Part shown: in pieces, positions 42,439 to 55,100 of the stretch
How the letters are laid out: every line of letters begins with the position of its first letter
Numbering within the stretch: position 1 is the stretch's first letter
Source: Hydractinia symbiolongicarpus
Lineage: Eukaryota; Cnidaria; Hydrozoa; Anthoathecata; Hydractiniidae
Length of the DNA: 60,000 nucleotides
Direction: 5' to 3'
NCBI RefSeq assembly: GCF_029227915.1
Contig: NC_079884.1
Coordinates: 7,256,001 to 7,316,000 of the forward strand
Program-made: the position numbers and the translations under genes
The notes under the pieces: generated by a model
Seen by the model: the letters and a program-made list of their open reading frames with translations, nothing else
Told to the model about the DNA's origin: nothing
Database searches by the model: none

Positions 42439-42846
42439 GAAACCAGTAGCTAAAAGTGTAAACTGAGAAATTCCCTTCTGCAACGTTTATAAAAAGATTT
42501 AAATATTTGGAATATCAAACATTTTTCTTAACACGATTACTTTCCAGAACAATTCCAGGACATCTTAAATTTTTTGTCAAAATTCTAGGAATTCCAGGAA
42601 TTTCCAGGACAAGTTAATTTTTCCAGGATTTCCCAGGACGGTGGTCACCATGAAAAAAAGGTCGTCACACATCGTGTTTCCCATAAAAAGGACGCTAACA
42701 AACTAACTCACGTTAAAGGCATGAAATTGTCAGTTTTCTCAACCAAAATGCTACCAGAGCTGCGTATCATATTTGGCTACAAAAAAAATAAAAATTTATT
42801 AAGCATATAACGTCAATAAAATTCTTGGATAAACTTTACTTAGAAA

Positions 42847-42852
42847 TTTATT
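42847..42852 (-). terminator. Polyadenylation signal of the CCDC171 orthologue
   Basis: AATAAA on the minus strand, 20 bases beyond the stop codon at 42873-42875. Confidence 0.6.
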
Positions 42853-42872
42853 GACTTCGAAGATACGATGAA

Positions 42873-43139
42873 TTAAATCCTCGCATTTTCTAGTTTTCCC
42901 CGACCTGAACAAGTTTTCTCAAAATCTATATTTACGTTTAATGGCAAACATAAATATTTACGCACTGTAGCCACGTCTTCCTGACAAGCAGCTGCAATTT
43001 GATTCTTCAATTTTTGTATTCTACTTTTATGTGTGGAGACATCTTCATGAAGGGCTGCGATTTTGTATTGCATGACTTGTTTTTCTGTCCGCAGGTTGGA
43101 GATTTGCTGAAGCGCATCTCGTTGAACATCAAGAAATAT
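42873..43139 (-). CDS. ccdc171: ccdc171 last exon
   Basis: Acceptor ACAGTGCAG; the second AG (after GTGC) is needed for phase. Encodes VMQYKIAALHEDVSTHKSRI and LKNQIAAACQED, matching human SHIAALKSELHTACLRE. TAA at 42873-42875, poly(A) signal 20 bases on. Confidence 0.85.
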   Translation of the reverse strand: MFLDVQRDALQQISNLRTEKQVMQYKIAALHEDVSTHKSRIQKLKNQIAAACQEDVATVRKYLCLPLNVNIDFEKTCSGRGKLENARI

Positions 43140-46100
43140 CTGCACTGTATTCTAAATTATTATGTGGTCATGTTAATATATCGTAAATGTAGTAAAGTTC
43201 CCAGGGCTTCTTGGTTGTTCAGCAGAAGACCCTATGCAGTTTGCATTAAAAATCAATTTTTCTTTTAACAGGCGGAAAAGACCGGCCAATCGAAATACTT
43301 AAAATTCTACTTAGAAGAGAACAGTCTATAGCTTTGGAGATATTTTTAACATGATTAGACAAAATACGTTTGCTAACACTTAAAGAACACTTAAATCAAT
43401 TTTTTTACCTGGCAGATTGTAAGTTCTGGAGTTAAGGTGATCCCATCAACAGCTAGCAACTCGTTTGGTGTGATCAACACAGGTAAAACACAATCTAACT
43501 TGCTTCGGTGTGATTCAGAGAAAGCTATCTGTTGTTTACTCTCGTATAAAGCTGCTGACACATTACGAAGGTAACTTGACAAAACCTCTCTTTCCCTGGA
43601 AAGAATTGATACATTAGATAGCGAGTTATCCGAAACAGAGTATGAGGCTAAACACATCAATACAGGCGATTCTCATTGAAGCGAAACGCAGCGAATCCAG
43701 CGAAGAGCGTCTAAAGCCATAATGTTTACATTTCGCTGGCAGAGAATAATTTCTGCAATTACCAATCAAATTTTAATCTAGCACATGCATTAACTTTACA
43801 AGATGTAAAAACAAAATAACTAGAAAACATTTTTATAATAATATTTCTAGCGCAAAAACAATTTGCAAGGAAACGCTAAATGGAAATTGTTTTTGCTACA
43901 TTTCGCGAAAGAAAAAAATATTTGCGTTTGTTTTGCTTTGATGGAAATGCGTTTTAGGATAGCATGCGAATTTACAGCTTATTCGCAATCTGGAAAAACA
44001 GGAGTTTACAGTGGACTAACACGCTTCATCTCAAACCTAGCCTGATCTGAAGCAACTATTTTAGCCCCTTTTCGGATTTTTAACCTATATGTCCTTTCTG
44101 ATTTCATTTCCCATCTAAACCAAATTCCCTGGTCCATTACGAGTTCGAAATAGGGAGTCGTCCACTGTATATTTGAAAATAATTGAAGATAGCGTGCGAA
44201 TAGGTGCAGTCTATTTGAAAAGGGATGATAAAACTCAGTGCTGAATCAAGAATCGATGGCAGGCCTCTTGGCCGCCTTACAGAAGTTTTTTTTTATGAGG
44301 ACTTACAGCTGAATTCCTTATATACATTATAGCTATAAACAGAGAATTCAGGATATGCACATTTTAAAGGATGTTGATTATACTTCATGATCTTTTAAAA
44401 AAATTCTTCCAACATTTTTCTTTCTTTTTTCTTTAAAATAAATTATGAACGTACCTGTCGTGGCGAGTAATTTCACTTTGTTTATTCTCCGCAAGTTTCT
44501 GCATACTTTCTTTCTCCTTCTGAAGCTTCAGAAAGTTCTCCTGAAGATTGCGAATATGTTCTTCTTTCTGTTTCACTTCTATTTCTCTTTCGCTCAGTTT
44601 TTGATCTGTTTTTTCGTTTAAGTTCTCATACTTTCCAATTCTAAATAATATAGGAGTAGTTGAATAACAAAAGTGGAACGATAAACGAAAGGTAAAGGGG
44701 CAAAAGAACTAAAGCTCACAGAAAAAAACCCATTAAATAAGGTATAAAGTCATCCCCTCTAATTCAATGTTTGTCACGTCGGCAACTAATAGTCGACGGG
44801 TACCTTTATGAACCTATGTTGAAGCTAATCACGCCGGCATTGGATCCGAAAATTGCCAGCTGCCGAAGTGTATTAAATCGGCTATAAGTTGTATTTGTTT
44901 CCAGTAGTTCCGAGGTCAGGCAAGATGAATAATCTGACATTTATTAAAAAAAAGAGAAAATGAGGACTTTCCAAATTATAAATGATTTAACGAATTTCAA
45001 ATTTTTTAAAAAAAGAACCTGTCATCCATTTTTTCAATCTCGACTTTTTGGTTCTCCAAAAAATCTTGAAGCTCTTCCTCTCTTTTTAAAGCATTGTTAA
45101 GGTCTGTACACACTTGGTCAAATTTCTCTTCGCTAATCATCGACTTTAATTGACTCTTGCAGTCGTGCAACTAAATAAGAAAAAGCAGAAGTAGCAGAAG
45201 TAGCATTGCATACAGAAAATGGCAAACAGCCTATGGCACTGCTAAGTATTGGCGAAGAAAAATGGAGTCATACAACACAGAAAAGTCAGTCTCAGTCATT
45301 TTGATGTAAAAAGTCAAAATACTCCAAAGTACTCAAATTCTTCTTGAGTCGTCAGGGGCACATTCGAATAGTTTCTATTTACCTGCGTTACCAAAATGCA
45401 ATCTGCTGGGCAGTATTCTCGTTTTTCTTCGCATTTTCTTTCAAGACATAGAAAATATAATAAAAAACCATAACAATTCTCACCTTTTGTCGCATTCGCT
45501 TCACTTCAACCTGCATGGACTTGACGTACTCACGTTCTCTGTTTAGTTCGACTTGAAACTTGTCCCGTTCTTCTTGACTGCAATCATAGCTGACTTTCAA
45601 TGATCTCCGATCCAATTCGCTTTCATGAAGTCTCTCGGTAAATTTCAGAACAGATTCACGCATAGCTGATATCACTTCCTAGAAAAAGAGAAGGTGTTAT
45701 TTGCAGTTTTCTAAACGAAGAGACAAAGGGAAGCAACAATACACTTTAAGTGAGTTTAAGTGGAGACTGGAACCCGAAACCCTATGACTACAAGTCGAAT
45801 ATGACTACAAACCGAATGTGCTACCACACCATCTGCGATTAAATATTATAAGTCAAATCTACTTAATATCATGATCGAGGGAAATTGCGAAAACCCCTAA
45901 CTTTATATGTGAAAGTTTTTCAGGGTTGTCTATAATAATAGAGCAGGAAATCACAATAATCGATGCAATTGTTTATTGAAGGCCTACCACGGAAGAAATA
46001 TAAATACTCTGATGTTTCCCTTGTAGAAGAATGCTCTTTAAACCATTCCCAAGTCGTTGTACTAACAAGTTGCTGGAGATGTTGCCGTCCAGTGTAAATG

Positions 46101-49100
46101 CTGAAGAGTTTGCAAACATTTCTTTCATAACATCCACATACGTCGTATAATAATTCCACACTGAGTGATCAGTAAACTCATCTAAAATTTCAAAACCAAA
46201 ACAAATGAGCCAAGTAAATAAATCATTGCATAAAAATAATCAATAATACAGTATATAATATAGTAATATATTTCACCAAAAATAAGGAATTATTTAACAA
46301 CTCAGAAATTTAAAATGGATGCTTAGTATTTTCAGTTCTACAAATTTTTTTGATCGTCTTTGAAACATCACAGTAATTTTTTGCTCCTTTTTTTTAACCC
46401 AGATTTTATGTGTGAGCAAATTATGTTTAATATTTTAGAAATTAGCAATAAGTATTTTATCCATTGTATAAAAAGTGCTTATAAACCAGCTTCACGCTTA
46501 GGTTTATACACTGCCAGGAGTGTCACTCATCAGTCATTTTACTGACCAGCAGGACCACAAATACTCGATTAGGCCTCCAGGGGACTTTTTTGTCTAAAAT
46601 TATTTTAAGGAAGCGGTTAATAAATAGATAATTTGTAAGTTTAACATTCAAAAATACTTTAATGCTCAGCAGATGCTATCGCACAATGCTGAAAAAAATA
46701 TTATTATATATTGGAAATATATTTTAAGTTTTGTACTCACTCGTTTATACATTTTACGAGCTTTTCTGCAATACACGAGAAATAAGGAACGAAGAATAGT
46801 TGACGATATATTTCGAGAACAAGTGCGATAACTAGTTTTTACCATATAAACCAAGAATAAATCATTGTATTGGTATACTCGGTAGATGATTATTTAATTG
46901 TAGTCATGGTTCCTGAAAATTCTTTGCTCAACAGCGAATAAAGTTTTTTCAAGATAATGTGATGTAAATATAAATTCACGATCAATTTACTTAGTTTAAA
47001 TTAACGCAAGTCTCCTTCAACGTGTTAGCTATCACGGGTGGACTAAACATTCTCAACGGTGGAGTGCACAGGCTCCTTCGTGACAATTTAATGAGCAATA
47101 AGAACAAAAGAAAAATTGAACGGTAAATATTGATGTTCTTTTCATAAAAATTATGTCAAATCAGGTTTTTTATGCTCTCGTTTATATATTTGGCGAGCCA
47201 TTAGGCGAGTGAAATATACGAGCACTAAAAAACAAAAAAAATGACGATATTTTGGGAGAACAAGGGCGATAAGTTGGTTATCATATAATCTGAGAATAAA
47301 TCATTGTAATTTTTTATACTGAAGAGACGGCTGTTCACAAGTTATTTGTTCAACAGCGAACAAAGACTTAATCACATGATAATATCACGTGATTAAGTCA
47401 TTTGATTTACTTGTTGCAGATAATTGTTCCGTACAGATAATTGAATTAAAGAAAGAACTCTAAATTCACAGTTAAACTCATTTATTCTCAGCGACTGAGA
47501 GCTACTGACACCTTAATGTATTTCTGGTGAATAACGTGAACAACCAATCATGAAAAATATACGCTTTTGTAGGATTGAAAAATCAATAAAAATTACTTTC
47601 TTTCTTGGTAGAAAATAAAAATATAGCCTTATTGCGTATAAACGAGCCAATCAAAATGCGAGAAAAAAAGAAGAACACTCACTTTGCATATCTTTCTCAC
47701 GCATTAAAAATTTCGGTATTTTTTGGCGAGCTATTTTACAGAACGGCGAACCATGCAACCATTGGAACAATTTACTATTCTGTTTATCTTCTTTGCTGAC
47801 ATCTAAAATGAATCATAAAGAGAAATTAAGTCCTCGCCAAATCGAACTTTAGATCATGCTTTTTTTTACAACAAAACAGCTATCTTCAAAAAAACTATTT
47901 TTTATCAGGCAAATTCACTCTTCAATAAATACATCATAAGTTACTATATTACAAATTTGGATTCGCTAAATTTTTCAATCGGTCGCACAATTTTTTTTTT
48001 TGCTTTGCTTCTCGCCAAAATTAAATTCCCACAAAATCTAGCAAATTCGTGATTAATTTTCGCAAAAAGTTTACCCCTTAAGGTAACAAAAATTCCCAGG
48101 CTTACAGCTTGTATGAAGATACACTTACGCATAAAATTTTCATCCTTTTTTGTGTTACAATAATACAAAGAGACACATTCTTCCTTCTCTACTTTCTTTC
48201 GGCGAACAATTTTCGTAAACAAACCGATCCTTGCAAATCTTTTACTCGCTAAAACAAGTATAACAAACACGCGAAATCGAAAAATCCCACTTGACTTCTC
48301 CTGACTGTAACCTTTTCTATGAATTGCAGAATGTTCCATTCCTTGAGACAGCGTTACACTTAATTCGCAAATGTCTGTTTTAAATGTCGTCAAACTAGTC
48401 AACATTCTCCACACGATCTGTTTTTCAACCCGCAATGATTGACAGCGCAACAACAAAGCCCACAATGCACCGGTGATTATGTTTGTATTGATTTTTAGAT
48501 ATTTGTTCTCTAGTTCCATCTTATGGATGATCTTTCGCATCCCGTGATTCTGTGCGCCGGCTTCCTGAATCCTCCTATACATGTTTTCTGTTTCATTTAA
48601 CGCATTCTGTTTATATTTTTCTTCCAACTAAAAAGCACAGAGAAACATGGTAAGAAATAAGATGAAGGTAGTATTGAATGCTAAGGGACGAAACTATATA
48701 CTGTAAGTTAACCAATAGGCTTATCGTTGTTAATTTGCAACACGTTAATAGCTATTTCTATGCTGAGCGTCAAACCCAGCCTGGTGTATGTAAGCTGGTG
48801 GCTCCTATACAATTTATGACATTTTTCTATAAAATACAAAAAGTAAAAGCAGTTATTCACAATTAACCGCATCAAAAGCAGTTTGGAGTTGTTGTCTGTA
48901 AGAATCAGTTTTTTAAAAAAAATGACTGACTGAAAAACGTTTGAATGAAATACTTTATGAGATATACCACCAACTGAACATAGATAGCTTTTAAATCACG
49001 TCCACAGTTGGTATTTCCCAAGGCACATGCCAAAATGATAAAACTTCAACTTATCTAGAGGTAGCTTCAACTTATATAGAGGTTTACATCAGCAATTGGG

Positions 49101-52100
49101 TGCCCAAGTGACAAAAATTGACTTAACAAGGCTACCTGTTGCAAATCCGCATTAAGTTGTGAAACATATTTTCGATGAGCTTCTTCCATTGCTTTTTTTT
49201 CTCGTAACCAAAGTTGCTGACTATCTACCAAACTTTTCTCAGTCTAAAAATTCGAACGCTATAAATAATGTCCATAAAGACAAATTTAATGTAGTTAGTT
49301 TCACACAAATTACTCCTTTTATATGAGAAAATGATGGAATAAATTTAGGGACAATTTTTTTCTATTTCAGGAAAACTAAACCTCAACAAGTTTTTAACCA
49401 ATCAGGAAAAAACATAGGCTTTTTGCACGCTATTTCAACCGATCAGACCAAAGATATAGGCCTTTAGCCAATCACAGAAAATATAAGCTTTTTGCACTAT
49501 AAAAAAAGATTACGCTTGTTTCTGGTTGGATAATAAAAATACAGCACTTCGTGCAGGTTAACCAACTACAAAGCGGGACACACATATTTCACACACACAA
49601 ATGACTTAAAAAGTCAAAATCCTGAAAGTTTTCTCAAGAACTGGTATCCGAGAAGAGTAGAAAAACAATCTAAAACTGCATCTAATACTGAACAAGTTAT
49701 ATGTTGATGCAATCAAAAACATTAGTGTTATTCACAGATCATACACACCTTTGATAAAACATCAGAATTTAGCGATTGCAATTTTTTTATTCCTTCTTTA
49801 GATTTAACTAATTCTCTTTTGGTATGTTCCAATTCCTTTTGAACTTCTACAAGCTAGAAGAACAACAAATGTATTAATTATTATTGATAACCTAGATTAA
49901 CAAACATTTTATGGCCGCATACTTTTACAAATGAGTGATTCTTCATTTGCGGGATTTATTTATGTAAATTGGGTCTTAATTTCTTTTACAAAAGTGCAAA
50001 TATAAGACTCTGCAGAAACTGGCAATAATTAATTCCCTTCAGGTCAGGGACGATTATTTGGTCAGTTTAGGGGCACTTATACCTCTAGATGTACATATTC
50101 GGCATTTAGTGCCTAGTAATTTATTTTCTAAGGAATTTTTTACTTGCTTTTTCTTATATTATTTTTATATTTGCAACTGCATTCCCCTATTTTCATACTC
50201 AATATAAGAAATCAGGGGAAGGTGACAAAAGTACAATGTTTTGCAATGGTTATGTGATATTTAATAATCTGAGGTATTGACAGTAAAACTGTATATGAAT
50301 AATAATGAAACACAAAATATCCTCTCTAACGATGGTGCTGATTCATTGAAACACAAACCATACCTTTTGCGACGTCATTTTCCAGTTATACAAATCATCT
50401 CTTAAACGATTTATAATGATATCTTTTAATTCGTTCATAGAAAATTTCATTGGAGATGGTGACGGTTGTATGGAACCAGTCATAAGAAGCTCATAAGCAA
50501 CTTGCAGCGTTGAGAATGCACTCTAAAAAATTAACACATCATTATTCACCTAGGGAGATTGTTATTTACAACATAACCTAAAAAACTTATATGAAATGAG
50601 CAAAACTGAATAAATATGGCTCTATGAAAAAGGTATAAGATATCTTTTAGTTTTGTGTTAGAATACGTGAAGTGCTTCTATTTTTATTTTTCTTTATCTT
50701 TTTTAGAATATTACCTGGTCATTTTGTTCTCTATCAAGTTTTACAGCGATAATCTAAACAAAAAGAAATTTTTAACAAGTTTAACATGTGGAAAATGGTA
50801 CATTATAAGGTTTGTGTTCTTTAAGAAAGTCGTCTGTCTGTCCGTTCAAAATGTGTGTTCCATAGCTTTACTTTGGACGGTACTAACAAGTGGACAAAAA
50901 TGCACGAAATACTGATGCAGAAAATATGTAAAACAGGTGAAAATCTAATGACCAGTGGAAGTGGATTCTTCCACGGTTAACGACACGTGTTATAGTATTT
51001 ACTGAAAAACTAGAAGACAGTTAGTTCTGGACAATGCTAGTCAAAATGTGTGAAACATACAGATCAAGTTGTTCTCGTACCAAATTTACTAAATAATCTA
51101 GACAGCTTTAAATTCAAAAAAGCAAACATGTCAATTTTATGTAAAAACAAACCAAATTAAGACAAATGTAAGCATTTTGACTGTCCCTGTACAAGTATGC
51201 TTTGATCGGTTTTTTTTTCTCAACTTTTGTTGCTATGAGCACAGCTATTTAAAAGAATGGCATACAAATTAATGGCAGTCTGCTAACTAAATTCAATTCA
51301 CAAAGAAAACACAACAGAATTTGTACAGTGAACAGGACTGTGCAAAAGGCTTGAAATTGAGTTTGAGACAAAAACACCTGTCGCGATAATTTGTGCTTAT
51401 ATTCAATGACGTTGCTTTGTATAATCATGCTTTTTGTGTAAGTCATAGGACTATCATATATTATTAATAAGATCACCTCCTCGTTGAGTTGTGTAATTCT
51501 ATCATTTCTCTTCTCCAATAATCCCTTCATATGCTTCTCATCATCTTCTAACTTTCTCAGTCTTTCTTCCAGTCCAGCACATTTCTTTTGACATTTCAGT
51601 AGTTCAGTTTGTGCATCTGTTACAAGTTTTTCAGCCTCCTAAACAATACGCACAATATTTGTAAACACACTTGTTGATAGAGACTGACAACGCTAATAAT
51701 TATTCAGATTTGAAATGGAAATTGCCACCCGCACTATAAAAATATCAGCGCTGGAGCAAAACTTATCGTCTCAAATAGGTTAACAATTATTAATGTTCAA
51801 AAAGGAAGCAGAAAGGTAAAATGCAACAATAACATGTTAAAAGTTGATGTTCAGTCAAATCTACATAACATACATATTTTAAACCATTATTATTCCATTT
51901 AACAAAATAGTGTTGCTAATGGGTAATTTTATCAATAAATGCATATGCATAAAAACAATCCACTGAACGAGATATTACAATTACATTATTATCTCATTTT
52001 TAGCTTGTGAGAGTACAAGTTTTTTTTAAAGCATGACATTACAAGCATCCGTAGGCTGAAATTTGGTCATTTTTTAGGCATATGCTAAGCATTATATAAA

Positions 52101-55100
52101 GCGTAAGAAAGTGTTGTGAAGTTATGTTTTTTGTTTCGTGAGCAGTTTTTATCTTTATTCTTCATATCTGAATTAATCAGTGTGTAGTGAGATTTAAGTT
52201 GTAATTACTGATGTTCAAAATTCAAATGCAATATTTTTTTTCAAATAAGCATATTTTGAGCCTGATCATGTATTCTTCATAAGAATATTCCAATAAATCT
52301 TTTTGCCATTAAGCATAACCTAAAGCATCCTTAAGCCCCATTTCAGGATCTTAATTGCTTACAAAAAAAAATGTGTACTCGGGAGTGCGTTCATTTGAAG
52401 GCATAATTATTTAAGTGCACCTCAATTTTATTTCAGGTTAAAAAAACATACCTGGAGTGCTCTATCTCTGTTCCATTCTATCTCCCGACGTGTTTCACAT
52501 TCATGTTTTACCTTTTCCAAGCTAGCATGGGCCAGCACAATCTAAGCAAATAAAGCATGTACTGGAGTAAAAACAGCTCTTAACATTATTTATAAGTATT
52601 TATAACCAATCACTAAACGTAAAATGGTCAAAAATGTCAACAGGTTTTTTTCTTTTTCAGGGTCACAGATTTAAGAGTAATAATTTCAGGAAAAATTGGA
52701 GTTTCTTGAAGTGTCATTTTGTGTACATAGTTTTGGGTGAAAAAAAATTATACTGGTAAAAATATCATATAATTCCGACACGCTGGTGTAATTTTCGTAT
52801 GGTACAAAACTTTTGCAAAAATTATGACACATGCAATTTTTACAGTTCCGATTTATAGCCGGTTCTCATGTAAATCGAACCTAAGTATCAAGGCTTTTAT
52901 AACATTATAAATCGAATAAGCTTTTTGCAAAACGTGATAATAAGACTTAATTGGAAAGAATGTCAGGACAAAAAAAATTAGATTTTAGGAGGAATTAATA
53001 ATTTTTGGTCCACATTTTAGCTGTCATTTTTTAGCTTATTTTAGGCGGTGCAACCAACCTGTTATAAGAGATAGGAAACTCTTTCATGTTAAAAATTGTA
53101 ATCCCAATTCACACACCATTACAACATACATGCAAAAGCAAACATCTATCTACTTGTTTCAATCACCTACCTGTTTTTCCTTATCTGCTAACTTATTTTG
53201 ATAGTCTTCAAGAATTTGACGAATCTGCTCAATAAGACCAGAGAAATTCCAAGCATCATTCTTATCTAGTCACAAAACATTGTAGTAAGAGAGTAGTTCT
53301 GCTTTAAAGTGGTAAATTTAGTAACTGGCTTTAAAGTTACTAAAGATTAATTAGGAGTTGCTGGAGAAACTGAACCTATCTTTCTGCTTCAACCGTTATC
53401 TTATGTATATATAACAATCTTGATACATATTACAATAAAATCTTTTCAGATCAAAATATTTTGCAAAATGACAGAATGACAGTTCTTAATTTTCAAATGC
53501 CACATCACACACTAAGTGGACTAAAAAAACATTAAAACCTTGATATAGATGTATAGTAAATAAATAGTAAAAAAAATAGTAAATAAAAACGATTTTTTTG
53601 CCAATGTTTAAACTTTCCCTAAACAATATTTAAAATGATAATTGAATGCACTATGTCAATTACAAGAAATCAATAAAAAATAAGGCCAGGATTTTAAAAA
53701 TAACCAGGATTTTAAAAATAACCATTAGTTTTAACTTAAAAAAACCCTCAATTTATTTCTCCCCTTCAATATAAAAATCACACCTGGAGATTTCGCAACT
53801 TCTGATATAACTTGATAGTTGTTTAGTAAAAACCTTAGCTCTTTTATGACATCACCTTTGCGTGATTCTAGGTTGACCAGTTTTGTTCTCATCTAAAAAA
53901 TGACAGAAATAAATAAATTCTTGTTGCAAAAAACACAAACAAGGGTTTTAACTCCGCGTTAACGACCACACAATTCAAAGTATCAATCTAAAATCACCTG
54001 CTCCTGTTGTTTTTGTAACTTGTCTACCTCCTGCTTATAATTTAATATGTCTGCAGACAATGTTGAAATCAGATCAGTTTTTTCTGTGATTTCATTTTTA
54101 TTTGCATTCTTTATGTCAGATATCTCTTTTTTCATTTGATTATGCTCTGCATTTAACTGTGTAAATATCTCTCTTTCTTTCATCAAAACATTTTCCATAT
54201 CTCTGAAAAAAAAGTCACAATTAGGAATAAATGTTTTTAGTCAATGTTTTTGCTTTAAACAGGTTTCAATTAAACTTCACAGCAAGTCGTCCAGTCAAGT
54301 TAAAAAAACTAAAAGTAAAGAATAAAACTTTGATAAGTAACTAGCTGTATGAATTACAATTTTCATTTAATTCATAAAAGAAAAAATAAATTAGTATTTT
54401 GCAGTAAAAGTAAGAACTTTGAGCCGTAACAATACGTTACTTTGCAGAAGACTTTTTAAAGAGGTCAAATATTGTGAAAAGATTCGTACTTATGATTATG
54501 TAAATATATGTTTTGCTATACGGTTATACTTTTATAAAGTAAATGGGCATACTCACATAATTACATCTTACTTGTAAAGTACAGTCCTAGCTTCTGTTTT
54601 AGCAAAATTTTAGCGTAACGGCAAACTTTAGGAAAACAATGCATGAGAAATAGGGATGTAACCAATGAGTTTTAAGCTGTGAACAAACATAGTCACGCGC
54701 ACAAGAGTGTATTACAATATAGAAACAAAAAAGCCCTGTGGCTTAAAGATTTCCGCCATTAGCAATAATCTGAAAAAGTACTGAACTTTGAAGAGGACTG
54801 AGTAATATAGGGGAACAAAATCATTGAATATGCTAAAAGTATAAAATTCAATTTTTGATTATTATTGTAACTGTAAATCATAGCTAACTCAATTCACATA
54901 AACTTCATTTCTCTATAAGAACAATTTTAAAGGAAAAGTAATAAACCTGAAAATTGATGAACAATAAAAACAAAATAAGAACAACAGCAAGGCTGAAAAT
55001 TTATCTATTTTCTCTTTTTCTCTTAAAAACAACTTTGAAATTATCTTTAAGGTGGCAGCAATTTTTTTTACATAATCAGTTACGAAAAGTTATTTTCAGA

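Larger units (their letters stand above)
40190..42652. mobile_element. Composite repeat with CATGGTGACCAC inverted ends
   Basis: CATGGTGACCAC at 40190-40201 is mirrored by GTGGTCACCATG at 42641-42652, both next to A-rich flanks. TTCCAGGACA repeats occur inside both ends (about 40230-40285 and 42545-42640). The interior contains two SINEs and a Harbinger-type MITE. Short hAT-like ends are possible, but the inverted match is only 12 bp, so this may instead be two separate copies of one repeat. Confidence 0.4.
43140..45987. other. Introns 17-21 of ccdc171
   Basis: Introns of about 270-860 bp. The one at 43596-44454 carries repeated phrases with GCGAAACGC and TTTCGC near 43680-43990 that look like a dispersed repeat. 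Nothing else is seen. Confidence 0.5.
48628..53783. other. Introns 8-15 of ccdc171
   Basis: Introns of about 190-810 bp between the listed exons, AT-rich, without recognisable genes. Two short repeated phrases (CAGGATTTTAAAAATAACCA) lie near 53688-53725. Confidence 0.45.

Noticed and set aside
46666-46854. 62-codon minus-strand frame as a candidate missing ccdc171 exon
   Set aside because: It overlaps a repeat block that recurs at 47.2 kb and shows no similarity to the missing segment.
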